From Streptomyces sp. BK340 (GTDB lineage Bacteria > Actinomycetota > Actinomycetes > Streptomycetales > Streptomycetaceae): a stretch of DNA of 64,000 bases. The notes below the pieces were generated by a model, which saw only the letters and a program-made list of their open reading frames with translations, was not told the DNA's origin and searched no databases. Shown here piece after piece: positions 8,735-17,238 of the stretch. Made by a program: the position numbers and the translations under genes. The DNA is taken from positions 102,163 to 166,162 of the forward strand of contig NZ_VISR01000027.1 of NCBI RefSeq assembly GCF_007827595.1. Direction: 5' to 3'. Numbering within the stretch: the stretch's first letter is position 1; each line of letters opens with the position of its first letter.

Positions 8735-9250
8735 GACCGGACCGACCGGCGCATCCCGACGCCCGCGCGCGGCGCCCGCCGGGCGCGGCCCGGCCGCGAA
8801 CCGGTCGTGGGCGTACTTCACGCGGGCGGTGACGACCGGTGCGTCCCGCGCCGTCATCTCCGCGCACGCGGCGTCGTCACTCGTGCGGGCCACCAGCGGG
8901 ACGCCCGGGGCCGCCGCGGTGGCGTTCGCGAGGCCGCCCTGCCGACGGGACGGCCGTCCGGCCGGACGGCCTCGTTCTCATGACCCATGAAGCCGTGGCC
9001 GAGCACGCCGAGGGCACCGGCCCTGGAGTGGTATCCGCCACAGAGCACGGCGTCGTACCCGGGGCCGAGCCCCTCCGGCACGGGCATCCGCTCGGGCGAG
9101 GATGTCCGTGGCGTCCGCCGCCAGCGTGCCGCGCACCGCGGCGTTCCCGTCCTTCGGCCATCATGGAGCGGTCCGGCTCGTGGTCCTGGCCGGGCCGGAG
9201 GTCGTCGGAGCCGAGCAGGCGACACCCGCCATGTCCACGCCCAGGTGGGT
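8735..9250 (-). pseudogene. decayed M55 D-aminopeptidase (DppA-like)
   Basis: Pieces of one protein occur in order on the minus strand but in different frames. Near 9235 a start-like VDMAGVAC is followed in another frame by SDDLRPGQDHEPDRSMMAE. Then comes DGNAAVRGTLAADATDILA, then DAVLCGGYHSRAGALGVLGH, and finally GLANATAAAPGVPLVART with VVTARVKYAHDRFAA. These match the family layout of zinc-dependent DppA D-aminopeptidases (DMEG start, G-x-H motif, late VKYA). At least three frameshifts or deletions are needed and the middle is shortened, so no active enzyme is made. The stretch explains most of the 630 bases without an intact gene. Confidence 0.7.
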
Positions 9251-9273
9251 CCGCACGCCTGCGACCCCGACCG

Positions 9274-9292
9274 ACCCTACGTAATGTAGGTT
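9274..9292. promoter_or_regulatory. palindrome CCTAC-N5-GTAGG
   Basis: ACCCTAC, five bases, GTAGGTT: inverted arms with one mismatch at the outer edge. It lies just ahead of the decayed aminopeptidase gene (minus strand) and 44 bases before the small membrane gene at 9336. A perfect copy of the same pattern occurs at 9662-9680, so one regulator probably reads both. Confidence 0.55.
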
Positions 9293-9335
9293 CCCAACCG
9301 CCAGCGGTCACACATCCGTTCACCGGGGGAGCACC

Positions 9336-9617
9336 ATGCAGGACACGGAAGCGAAACCGAGCCCGGCGGAGGAGGTCTGTGTACGCGCTCTCGCCCCGAC
9401 GCTGACCCTGCTGATCGTCAGCCTTCTCGTCGCCGCCGTCGGCGTGTACGAGCTGTGCGGCTTCGGGCTGCACAGCCTCGACCGGCGCCCGCACCTGTTC
9501 AGCGACGGCCTGGCGACCGGCGGGGTGATCGTCGCCGCCGTGGCGGCCGGGGCGGCGGCGGGCAATCTGGCGTGGACCCTTGCGGCGGCCCGGCGGGGCG
9601 GCCAAGGTCCGGGATGA
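9336..9617 (+). CDS. small membrane protein, 93 aa
   Basis: Two hydrophobic helices are visible, about residues 19-40 and 60-85, joined by a short loop with HSLDRRPHLFSDG. There is no signal peptidase site, so it is probably an integral two-pass membrane protein. GGGGAG precedes the ATG. No family is recognised. The related palindromes before this gene and before 9720 suggest shared control with the DUF2156 protein. Confidence 0.75.
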   Translation: MQDTEAKPSPAEEVCVRALAPTLTLLIVSLLVAAVGVYELCGFGLHSLDRRPHLFSDGLATGGVIVAAVAAGAAAGNLAWTLAAARRGGQGPG

Positions 9618-9632
9618 GATCCTGTGAAGCAG

Positions 9633-9656
9633 GCATGTGTACACCTGTACACATGC
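9633..9656. promoter_or_regulatory. 24-base perfect palindrome
   Basis: GCATGTGTACA and its exact reverse complement TGTACACATGC flank a two-base centre, CC. With so short a loop it is a poor hairpin and more likely a protein-binding site. The core TACA-N2-TGTA is the pattern bound by CopY/BlaI-type repressors in other bacteria, but no such gene is in the window. Confidence 0.6.
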
Positions 9657-9661
9657 GCGCT

Positions 9662-9680
9662 ACCCTACGATCTGTAGGGT
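9662..9680. promoter_or_regulatory. perfect palindrome ACCCTAC-N5-GTAGGGT
   Basis: Seven-base perfect arms with a five-base centre, placed 40 bases ahead of the ATG at 9720 and five bases after the 24-base palindrome. It repeats the pattern at 9274-9292. Confidence 0.6.
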
Positions 9681-9719
9681 CAGCGTAGCCCCGTCCCCCT
9701 CCCCAAGGTGCCCGCCACC

Positions 9720-11540
9720 ATGCCCGCACAACAGTCGAGCCTGACCACCCCACAGGTCCCCGCTCAGCGCAACCGCCGTGCCCGCATCCCCTTCCCGTCC
9801 GCCGGCGACGGCCGGCTCCGGAAGCGGGCGGCGACCGCCACCGTCTGGTACCTGCGGCTGCAGGTGGTGCTCAACATCGCGGCGGTCGTCTCGCTGCCGT
9901 TCCGCGAGGAGGTGCACGAGCACAACGGAGGCGCGTTCTTCACGCCCTACCTGGCCACCGCCGGCCTGGGTTCGGCGGCCCTCGCCCTCTTCCTCGCGAT
10001 CGTGATGCGCCGCCGCAAGCGAGCGGCCTGGGTCTTCAACCTCCTCCTTGCCGGTCCGCTCTTCTCCCTCTACGTCCTCGCCCTCACCCGCGACCCCTAC
10101 CGCGAGCACGTCTTCAACTGGCTCTCCGCCGCTCTGACCGGCCTGTTCGTGACCGCCCTGCTGATCGGCCGGCGCGAGTTCGACGCGATCGGCGACCGGT
10201 CCAACCCGCGCCTGGCGCTCGCCGTGGGCACCGGCGGCGCGCTGCTCAGCGCCGCCCTCGGCACGCTGCTCGTGCACGCGACCAACAAGCTGCCCGGGGC
10301 CACCCTCGAGGACGAGATCGCCTACACCCTGCTGCGCGGCATCAGCGTCGGCCCGCTCGCCGACCGCGTCGCCGCCGTCGACGCACCCCGCTGGACGGAC
10401 GTGATCGTCAACGTCCTGGTCGCGGCGACCTTCCTCCTGGTCCTCTACGCCTGCTTCCGTGCTCCGCGCGGCGAGTGCCTGCTGGCGCAGGAGGACGAGC
10501 GGAAGCTGCGTGCGCTGCTGGACCGGCACGGCGAACGCGACTCCCTCGGCTACTTCGCCCTGCGCCGCGACAAGGCCGTCATCTTCTCCCCCAGCGGCAA
10601 GGCGGCCGTCACCTACCGTGTCGTCGGCGGCGTCAGCCTGGCCTCCGGCGACCCCATCGGCGACCCCGAGGCCTGGCCCGGCGCCATCGACGCCTGGCTG
10701 GCCGAGGCCCGCCGCCACGCCTGGACCCCGGCCGTCATGGGCGCGAGCGAGGAGGCGGGCACCATCTACTCCCGCCACGGTCTGGACGCCCTGGAACTGG
10801 GCGACGAGGCGATCGTCGACCTGTCCGACTTCACCCTCGAAGGCCGGGCCATGCGGGTGGTCAGGCAGGCTCACAACCGTGTCCGCCGGGCCGGCTACAC
10901 GGTCCGCATCCGCCGCCACGAGGAGATCCCCGACGAGGAGATGGCCCTCCTCGTCGACCGCGCCGACCACTGGCGCGACGGCGCCACCGAACGCGGCTTC
11001 TCCATGGCCCTGGGGCGCCTCGGCGACCCCGGCGACGGCCGCTGCGTCATGCTGGAGTGCCGGGACGCGGACGACGTGCCCCGGGCCCTGCTCAGCTTCG
11101 TCCCCTGGGGCGAGGCCGGTCTCTCCCTCGACCTGATGCGCCGCGACCGCGACTGCGAGAACGGCCTGATGGAGTACATGGTCGTGGAACTCCTGCTGCG
11201 GGCCGAGGAGCTGGGCGTCGGCCGGGTGTCCCTGAACTTCGCGATGTTCCGCTCGGTCTTCGAACGCGGCTCCCGTCTCGGCGCCGGGCCCGTGCTCCGC
11301 CTCTGGCGCTCGGTCCTCACCTTCTTCTCCCGCTGGTGGCAGATCGAGTCCCTGTACCGCGCGAACGCCAAGTACCGCCCGGTCTGGGAGCCGCGCTTCC
11401 TGCTCTTCGCGAAGAGCAGCGACATCCCCCGCATCGGCCTGGCCAGCGCCCGGGCGGAGGGCTTCCTCACCCCGCCCGCCCTGCCGGCCCTCACCCGCCG
11501 CAGGCAGTCCGGCTGCCCGGAGCTCACTTCACCCCGGTAG
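9720..11540 (+). CDS. phosphatidylglycerol lysyltransferase-domain (DUF2156) membrane protein
   Basis: This protein of about 606 residues has an N-terminal membrane part with roughly six helices within the first 260 residues. A cytoplasmic DUF2156 domain follows, the MprF/LysX-type double GNAT fold (FSPSGKAAVTYRVVGGVSLA, then LSLDLMRRDRDCENGLMEYM and LNFAMFRSVFERG). Family members move an aminoacyl group from tRNA to a lipid, changing surface charge and resistance to cationic peptides. No tRNA synthetase domain is fused here, unlike LysX. ATG 9720 has AAGGTG nine bases ahead. Two distinct palindromes in the promoter suggest tight control. Confidence 0.88.
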   Translation: MPAQQSSLTTPQVPAQRNRRARIPFPSAGDGRLRKRAATATVWYLRLQVVLNIAAVVSLPFREEVHEHNGGAFFTPYLATAGLGSAALALFLAIVMRRRKRAAWVFNLLLAGPLFSLYVLALTRDPYREHVFNWLSAALTGLFVTALLIGRREFDAIGDRSNPRLALAVGTGGALLSAALGTLLVHATNKLPGATLEDEIAYTLLRGISVGPLADRVAAVDAPRWTDVIVNVLVAATFLLVLYACFRAPRGECLLAQEDERKLRALLDRHGERDSLGYFALRRDKAVIFSPSGKAAVTYRVVGGVSLASGDPIGDPEAWPGAIDAWLAEARRHAWTPAVMGASEEAGTIYSRHGLDALELGDEAIVDLSDFTLEGRAMRVVRQAHNRVRRAGYTVRIRRHEEIPDEEMALLVDRADHWRDGATERGFSMALGRLGDPGDGRCVMLECRDADDVPRALLSFVPWGEAGLSLDLMRRDRDCENGLMEYMVVELLLRAEELGVGRVSLNFAMFRSVFERGSRLGAGPVLRLWRSVLTFFSRWWQIESLYRANAKYRPVWEPRFLLFAKSSDIPRIGLASARAEGFLTPPALPALTRRRQSGCPELTSPR

Positions 11541-12792
11541 TCCGCAGCACGGTGAGCACGAGCGTGCGCGCCACCTCCACCACCTCACGGAGGGACACGG
11601 ACTCCCGGGGGCTGTGCGCGACCCGGACGTCTCCCGGCCCGTACTGCAGGGTCGGGATCCCGGCCCCCGCGTACAGCCGCAGGTCGCTGCCGTACGGCGC
11701 CCCGCGCTCCCGGGGCCGGGTGGCCCAGCCGTTGGCGTCGGCGCAGGCGTCGCGCACCTCGTCGCGCAGCGGATGCCCCTCCGGAAGCCGCCCGCTCGCG
11801 AACTGCCCGCCCGGCCAGCTCACCTTCGCCGGGTGCTCCCGCAGCCAGGGATGACCGGCGCACACCTCGGCCACGCACCGCTCGAACTCCGCCCGTGCCT
11901 CGCCCGGCTCCTCCCCCAGCCGCACCCCGAGCCGCCCCTCGGCGACCAGCAGATCGGGCACGCTGCTCGCCCAGTCCCCGGAGCGCAGGGTCCCGACGGA
12001 AAGGGCGTACGGGATCGGATACTCGGCCATCAGCGGCGAGGGCCCGGCGTTGCGGGCGGTCTCCAGCCGGGACAGCGCCTCGTGCAGCGGCACATAGGCA
12101 TCGATCGCACTGACCCCGGCGTCCCGGGAACTTGCGTGCGCGGCCCGGCCGGGCACGGAGAGGCGGAAGGTCAGGGCCCCGGCGTTGGCGGTGATGAGGG
12201 TCCCACCGGTGGGCTCGGTGATGACGCAGGCATCGCCGCGGTAGCCCCGCTTCAGAGTCCCGAAAGCGCCGATCCCCCCGTCCTCCTCGCCGACGACGAA
12301 GTGCACGGCGACACGCCCCCGCAACCGCACCCCGGCGGCGCGTACGGCGGCCAGCGCGGCCAGATGTGCGACGATCCCCGCCTTCATGTCACAGGTTCCG
12401 CGCCCGTGCACGACGTCCCCGGTCACCCTCGGCACGAACGGATCCCCGTCCCAGGCGGCGAGGTCCCCGGGCGGCGCGACGTCCACATGCCCCTGCAGGA
12501 CCAGCGTCGGCCCGTCCCCGCCCCCCTCGCTGAGCCCCACCAGGCCCCACGCCTCCGTACGCGGCACCTCCATGCCGGGAAACGCCGGGTCGGCCAGCAG
12601 CGCGGGCAGATCCATGGACCACAGGTCGATGTCGAGCCCGAGCCGCTCCAGCCACCCCGCCAGCAGGTGCTGGATCTCCGACTCGGCGGCACTCCCGGTC
12701 ACGCTCGGAACCGCGATCAGCTCCAGCAGCATCCGCCCGACGGCCGCCTCGTCGACACACGCGAGAACGGCAGCCTCCTGATCACTGAGCAC
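11524..12792 (-). CDS. M20 family metallopeptidase (ArgE/DapE-like)
   Basis: This enzyme (422 aa) belongs to the ArgE/DapE/ACY1 group of zinc hydrolases that cleave amide bonds of small acylated amino acids or dipeptides. Visible ligands are QGHVDVAPP, GRGTCDMKAG, VVGEEDGG, a Glu in ITEPTG and the late His in RVAHSPRES. A dimerisation domain sits between. I chose GTG 12792 because GGGAGGGGAG lies just ahead; an ATG at 12831 is possible. Its last 17 bases overlap the end of the opposing DUF2156 gene. Confidence 0.92.
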   Translation of the reverse strand: MLSDQEAAVLACVDEAAVGRMLLELIAVPSVTGSAAESEIQHLLAGWLERLGLDIDLWSMDLPALLADPAFPGMEVPRTEAWGLVGLSEGGGDGPTLVLQGHVDVAPPGDLAAWDGDPFVPRVTGDVVHGRGTCDMKAGIVAHLAALAAVRAAGVRLRGRVAVHFVVGEEDGGIGAFGTLKRGYRGDACVITEPTGGTLITANAGALTFRLSVPGRAAHASSRDAGVSAIDAYVPLHEALSRLETARNAGPSPLMAEYPIPYALSVGTLRSGDWASSVPDLLVAEGRLGVRLGEEPGEARAEFERCVAEVCAGHPWLREHPAKVSWPGGQFASGRLPEGHPLRDEVRDACADANGWATRPRERGAPYGSDLRLYAGAGIPTLQYGPGDVRVAHSPRESVSLREVVEVARTLVLTVLRTTGVK

Positions 12793-13149
12793 GACGGCTC
12801 CCCTCCCGAGGTCGACTCCCGCTCCGATCATGACCCCACCGAGCCACCGGCAACAGACCTCGCCCACGGAGCAGGCCACCGCCGACGACCAGGCCCCACC
12901 GTCGGACGCCGATCCCGCCCCACAAGGCCCAGCAGTACATCGACGGTGAATGGCGCCCAGGCACCACCCACACCCCACCCGACCCCGCACCCGCCAACCA
13001 CGAGCCCGCCCGGCAGGGAGCCCGCACCCGCCAACGACGAACCCGCCCGGCAGGGGGCCCGCACCCGGCGACGAAAGCCGCACGGGTGGTGTGGGTGGGA
13101 ACCGGAACCCCTCCGAAGGCGAAGCCGAGGCGTCCCGCCCCGGATGCCC
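12793..13149. repeat. intergenic stretch with a 37-base tandem repeat
   Basis: No gene is seen here. Two full copies of a 37-base unit lie head to tail at 12984-13020 and 13021-13057, and a partial third runs to about 13074. Each unit begins CCCGCACCCGCCAAC and ends CCCGCCCGGCAGGG. The unit length is not a multiple of three, so this is not a coding repeat. It lies upstream of the M20 gene and downstream of the kinase gene. Confidence 0.7.
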
Positions 13150-14583
13150 TCAGTGCCCCCCGCTCCCCACGATCCCCCCGCCCACCGTGAACCCGATGAC
13201 CGCCCCGCCCCCTTCCCGCCGGAAGGCGAAGGGCGCGCCGCCATGCGCCATGGCGACCTCGCGGACGATGGACAGGCCGAGCCCCGACCCCGGCAGGGAC
13301 CGCGCGTCGGCAGCACGGTAGAAGCGGTCGAAGATACGGATCAGGTCGCCCTCGGCGATACCGGGACCCCGGTCGAGGACCTCGACCCGGACGGTCCCGA
13401 GCCGCGCGGGCCCGGTGATGCCGATCTCGATGGGCGCCTTGCCGTCACGGTCGAACTTCGCCGCGTTCTCGACCAGGTTGGACAGGGCCCGCTGCAGCAT
13501 CCCGGGCCGCCCGTCGGTACGCGTGTCACCGCTGGTGCGCAGCACGATCTCCCGGCCGGTGCGCCGCTTGGCCAGCCCCATCACGTCCTCGGCGATGTCG
13601 GCGAGGTCCACCCGCTGCGGCGGCTCGGAGTCGGACTGTCCGGCCGCGAGATCGACCAGCTCGTTGACCAGGTCGGTCAGCTCCCGGGCCTCCTGGGTGA
13701 GGTCGGCGACGAGTTCCTCCCGGGTCGCCGGGGGAAGCTCGTCGATCCTGCGCAGCAGCGAGATGTTCGTACGCAGCGAGGTCAGCGGTGTCCGCAGCTC
13801 GTGCCCGGCGTCCTGGACCAGCCGGCGCTGGTCCTCCTCCGACTGGGCGAGCCTGCCGAGCATCCGGTCGAAGGCACGGCCGAGCCGGCCCACCTCGTCC
13901 AGGCCCGCGACCGGCACCTCGATGCCCAGCCGGCGGGTGCGCGCCACGTCCTCGGCGGCGGAGGTGAGTATCACCAGCCGCATGGTGATCCGGCGGGCCA
14001 GCCACCAGCCGAACAGCCCCGCGGCGACCACGACCGCCGCCATCAGGATCAGCGTCCGCTGCTGCAGCGCCCGCAGCAGGTCCTCGGTGTCGCTGAACTC
14101 CTGCGCGACCTGCACCGCGCCCTTCCCGTCCCCGAGGGAGACGGTGGCGATGCGGAACAGGTCCTCGCCGACGCGGACGTCCTTGTGCTGGACCACCTTG
14201 CCGGCCCCCTGCGCGGTGGCCACGCCCTTGTCCCGGACGGTGACGGGCAGCACCGGACTGCCGTGGTCGACGATCTGCCCCTGCGCGCCGAGCACCTGTA
14301 CGTCGGTCCGGGCCGGCCGGACCAGATCATGGCCGGGGCGGGAGGAGGAGAAGTCCTCGGGGACCATCTCGTGCTGCCGCACCTCGTCCTGCACGTCCTG
14401 GACGACCTGGGTGAACACCGACTGCTGGTCGACCCGGACCAGGCGCGCGGCGGAGCCGTAGGACAGGATGCCGACGAGGATGGTCACGGCGGCGGTGACG
14501 GCCGCGAAGGACACCGCGAAGGTGGTGCGCAGGGACACGAGCCTCGGCCGGGGCCCGGCCGGCAGCCGCCAGCGGCGGCCCAC
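13150..14583 (-). CDS. sensor histidine kinase, MprB/BaeS-like
   Basis: This is a classic two-helix sensor kinase of 477 residues. Membrane helices at about 19-41 and 177-199 enclose an extracellular domain of about 135 residues. A HAMP linker follows, then the phospho-acceptor box QDAGHELRTPLTSL (His 261) and HATPase_c with N box LVENAAKF, G1 DRGPGI and G2 GSGLGLSIV. The GTG start at 14583 shares one base with the response regulator stop (TAGTG). It resembles the MprB kinase that senses envelope stress in mycobacteria; the true signal here is unknown. Confidence 0.95.
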   Translation of the reverse strand: MGRRWRLPAGPRPRLVSLRTTFAVSFAAVTAAVTILVGILSYGSAARLVRVDQQSVFTQVVQDVQDEVRQHEMVPEDFSSSRPGHDLVRPARTDVQVLGAQGQIVDHGSPVLPVTVRDKGVATAQGAGKVVQHKDVRVGEDLFRIATVSLGDGKGAVQVAQEFSDTEDLLRALQQRTLILMAAVVVAAGLFGWWLARRITMRLVILTSAAEDVARTRRLGIEVPVAGLDEVGRLGRAFDRMLGRLAQSEEDQRRLVQDAGHELRTPLTSLRTNISLLRRIDELPPATREELVADLTQEARELTDLVNELVDLAAGQSDSEPPQRVDLADIAEDVMGLAKRRTGREIVLRTSGDTRTDGRPGMLQRALSNLVENAAKFDRDGKAPIEIGITGPARLGTVRVEVLDRGPGIAEGDLIRIFDRFYRAADARSLPGSGLGLSIVREVAMAHGGAPFAFRREGGGAVIGFTVGGGIVGSGGH

Positions 14584-15320
14584 TAGTCCTCCCGCAGCAC
14601 GTAACCCACGCCACGGACGGTGTGGATCAGCTGGGGAGCCCCGGGCTCGTCCAGCTTGCGGCGCAGGTAGCCGACGTACACGGCGAGGTTCTTCGAGCCG
14701 GGACCGAAGTCGTAGCCCCAGATGCGGTCGTAGATCGTGGAGTGGTCGAGGACGATGCCCGCGTTGCGGACCAGCAGCTCCAGCAGCTCGAACTCGGTGC
14801 GGGTCAGCTCCAGCTCCCGCCGGCCGCGCCAGGCCCGGCGGGCCTGGAGGTCCATCCGGATCCCGGCGGCCTCCACCTGCCGGTCGGAGACCTGGACGTC
14901 CCGCCCGCCCTCACCGCCGGTGCCCGTGGCGCCGCCGGCACCCGCGGGTACCGGGCTGGTGCGGCGCAGCAGGGCCCGCAGCCGTGCGAAGACCTCTTCC
15001 ACGTCGAACGGCTTGACCACGTAGTCGTCGGCGCCGGCGTCCAGGCCCGCGATGCGGTCGGCGGTCTCCACCAGGGCGGTGAGCATGAGGATCGGGGTGC
15101 GGTCGCCCTCGGCCCGCAGCACCCGGCAGACCTGGAGCCCGTCGATGCCCGGCATCATCACGTCCAGCACGAGGACGTCCGGCGGGGTCCGGTGGGCCTG
15201 TGCCAGCGCTTCCACGCCGTCGGCCACCGCCGTCACCTCGTACCCCTCCAGGGTGAGGGCCCGCTCCAGGGCATGACGGATGGCACGGTCGTCTTCGGCG
15301 AGCAGCACATTCTGGGGCAC
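14583..15320 (-). CDS. OmpR-family response regulator, MprA-like
   Basis: The regulator (245 aa) carries a receiver domain with acidic residues at 10-11 and phospho-acceptor D53 in VLVLDVMMPGIDG. A Gly-rich linker at about 130-150 leads to a winged-helix DNA-binding domain (LTRTEFELLELLVRNAG to IHTVRGVGYVLRED). It begins at GTG 15320 with a weak ribosome site and is the first gene of a two-gene operon with the kinase behind it. The Gly-rich linker is longer than in most relatives. Confidence 0.95.
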   Translation of the reverse strand: MPQNVLLAEDDRAIRHALERALTLEGYEVTAVADGVEALAQAHRTPPDVLVLDVMMPGIDGLQVCRVLRAEGDRTPILMLTALVETADRIAGLDAGADDYVVKPFDVEEVFARLRALLRRTSPVPAGAGGATGTGGEGGRDVQVSDRQVEAAGIRMDLQARRAWRGRRELELTRTEFELLELLVRNAGIVLDHSTIYDRIWGYDFGPGSKNLAVYVGYLRRKLDEPGAPQLIHTVRGVGYVLRED

Positions 15321-15443
15321 GTCCCCAGTCTGCCAAGGCCTCCGCCGGTTCGGCGGGGACGAGCGGGTCTACGATCACCCTTTTTACCCGTCTCTCACCG
15401 TCACAGGAGCAACCCGGAGCGGAGGCCTACCGTCTTTTCACCG

Positions 15444-16046
15444 TCACGCCCCGAGCCGGGCCAGCTGCTCCGCGAACGGCACGACCGCGAGGTCGTCCTC
15501 GGCCGGGAGGCCGTCCTCGGCAGGCCGGGCCGCCGACAGCCCCTGCATCAGGGCCGCCAGCTCCCCCGCCGCCCGCTCGGTCCGCTCGGGCAGGCCCTCC
15601 GCACCCCAGTCCTCCGAGGCGGCGTACACGGCGGTGGGTACGACCACGGCCCGGAGGTAGGCGAACAGCGGACGGAGCGCGTGCTCCAGCACCAGGGAGT
15701 GGCGGGCGGTACCGCCGGTCGCCGCGACCAGCACCGGCTTGCCCGCCAGGGCGTCCTTGTCCAGCACGTCGAAGAACGACTTGAACAGTCCGCTGTACGA
15801 CGCGCTGAACACGGGCGTGACCACGATCAGCCCGTCCGCCTCGGTCACCGCTTCCTGCGCGGCGGCCAGGGCGCGGCCGGCGAACCCGTTGGTGAAGTTG
15901 TGCGCGATCTCGACCGCGAGGTCGCGCAGCTCGATCACCTGGATGTCGACGGGCGTGCGACGGTCCACGGCGGCGGCCAGCCGGTCGCCCAGCAGCCGGG
16001 TGGAGGACGGGACGCTCAGCCCCGCCGAGACGACGACGAGCTTCAT
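15444..16046 (-). CDS. NAD(P)H-dependent FMN reductase (CE1759 type)
   Basis: This flavodoxin-fold reductase of 200 residues supplies reduced FMN. The phosphate-binding loop near the start reads SAGLSVPSSTR, and the ring-binding segment is VTPVFSASYSGLFKSFFD. Its ATG overlaps the stop of the monooxygenase gene (ATGA), so the two products are made together: the reductase delivers FMNH2 and the luciferase-like enzyme uses it. This pairing is a known arrangement in actinobacteria. Confidence 0.92.
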   Translation of the reverse strand: MKLVVVSAGLSVPSSTRLLGDRLAAAVDRRTPVDIQVIELRDLAVEIAHNFTNGFAGRALAAAQEAVTEADGLIVVTPVFSASYSGLFKSFFDVLDKDALAGKPVLVAATGGTARHSLVLEHALRPLFAYLRAVVVPTAVYAASEDWGAEGLPERTERAAGELAALMQGLSAARPAEDGLPAEDDLAVVPFAEQLARLGA

Positions 16047-17158
16047 TCGGCGCTCACTCCTTCGGATTCGGAAGAGGCGGCGGAGTCGGTGGCGGCGGCC
16101 AGCAGGGAAGCGTGCGTGGGAGCGTCCGGCACGTTCGCCGGGCGCCCGTTCGCGAACTCCTTGCGCAGCACCGGTACGACCTCCTCGCCCAGCATGTCGA
16201 GCTGTTCGAGCACGGTCTTCAGCGGCAGGCCCGCGTGGTCCATCAGGAACAGCTGGCGCTGGTAGTCGCCGGCGTACTCGCGGAAGCCCAGCGTCTTCTC
16301 GATCACCTGCTGCGGGGAGCCCACCGTGAGCGGGGTCTGCTCGGTGAACTCCTCCAGCGACGGCCCGTGCCCGTAGACCGGCGCGTTGTCGAAGTACGGC
16401 CGGAACTCACGCACCGCGTCCTGCGAGTTGCGGCGCATGAAGACCTGACCGCCCAGCCCGACGATCGCCTGCTCCGGAGTGCCGTGCCCGTAGTGGGCGT
16501 ACCGCTTCCGGTAGAACTCGACCATCCGCTTGGTGTGGTCGGCGGGCCAGAAGATGTTGTTGTGGAAGAAGCCGTCGCCGTAGTACGCGGCCTGCTCGGC
16601 GATCTCCGGGGAGCGGATCGAGCCGTGCCAGACGAATGGCGGCACGTCGTCCAGCGGCCGCGGCGTGGAGGTGAAGCCCTGCAGCGGCGTGCGGAACTTG
16701 CCCTCCCAGTCGACGACGTCCTCGCGCCACAGCCGGCGCAGCAGGGCGTAGTTCTCGATGGCGAGGTTGATGCCCTCACGAATGTCCTGGCCGAACCACG
16801 GATAGACCGGGCCGGTGTTGCCGCGGCCCATCATCAGGTCGACGCGCCCGTCGGCCAGGTGCTGGAGCATCGCGTAGTCCTCGGCGATCTTCACCGGGTC
16901 GTTGGTGGTGATCAGCGTGGTGGAGGTGGAGAGGATCAGGTTCTCCGTCCGCGCCGCTATGTGGCCGAGCATCGTCGTCGGGGACGACGGGACGAACGGC
17001 GGGTTGTGGTGCTCGCCGGTGGCGAAGACGTCGAGGCCGACCTCCTCGGCCTTGAGCGCGATGGCGACCATGGCCTTGATCCGCTCGCGCTCGGTCGGCG
17101 TACGCCCCGTGGTGGGGTCCGGCGTGACGTCGCCGACCGTGAAGATCCCGAACTGCAT
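16043..17158 (-). CDS. LLM-class flavin-dependent monooxygenase (CE1758 type)
   Basis: A luciferase-like TIM-barrel enzyme of 371 residues that would oxidise an unknown substrate with FMNH2 and oxygen. Family marks are GLDVFATGEHHNPPF near the start, ADGRVDLMMGRGN, and WHGSIRSPEIAEQAAYYGDG. It is the first gene of the pair with the FMN reductase. Upstream, an inverted repeat GTTGA-N4-TCAAC at 17179-17192 suggests control by a MarR-type repressor, though none is adjacent. Confidence 0.93.
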   Translation of the reverse strand: MQFGIFTVGDVTPDPTTGRTPTERERIKAMVAIALKAEEVGLDVFATGEHHNPPFVPSSPTTMLGHIAARTENLILSTSTTLITTNDPVKIAEDYAMLQHLADGRVDLMMGRGNTGPVYPWFGQDIREGINLAIENYALLRRLWREDVVDWEGKFRTPLQGFTSTPRPLDDVPPFVWHGSIRSPEIAEQAAYYGDGFFHNNIFWPADHTKRMVEFYRKRYAHYGHGTPEQAIVGLGGQVFMRRNSQDAVREFRPYFDNAPVYGHGPSLEEFTEQTPLTVGSPQQVIEKTLGFREYAGDYQRQLFLMDHAGLPLKTVLEQLDMLGEEVVPVLRKEFANGRPANVPDAPTHASLLAAATDSAASSESEGVSAE

Positions 17159-17178
17159 GGTCGCTCACCCTCCAGGTT

Positions 17179-17192
17179 GTTGACGGTTCAAC
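17179..17192. promoter_or_regulatory. MarR-type inverted repeat
   Basis: GTTGA-CGGT-TCAAC lies 21 bases ahead of the monooxygenase ATG. TTGA/TCAA half-sites with this spacing are typical of MarR-family operators; the binding protein is unknown. Confidence 0.45.
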
Positions 17193-17238
17193 TATACCCC
17201 TGGAACGGTGGCCCGGCCCGAGCTATTCCCCGCGCCCC

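Noticed and set aside
9633..9656. 24-base palindrome as terminator of the small membrane gene
   Set aside because: The two-base centre cannot form a stable loop, and there is no U-run; operator is more likely.
12984..13074. Possible CRISPR array
   Set aside because: The repeats abut directly with no spacers, only about 2.4 copies exist, and no cas genes are nearby.
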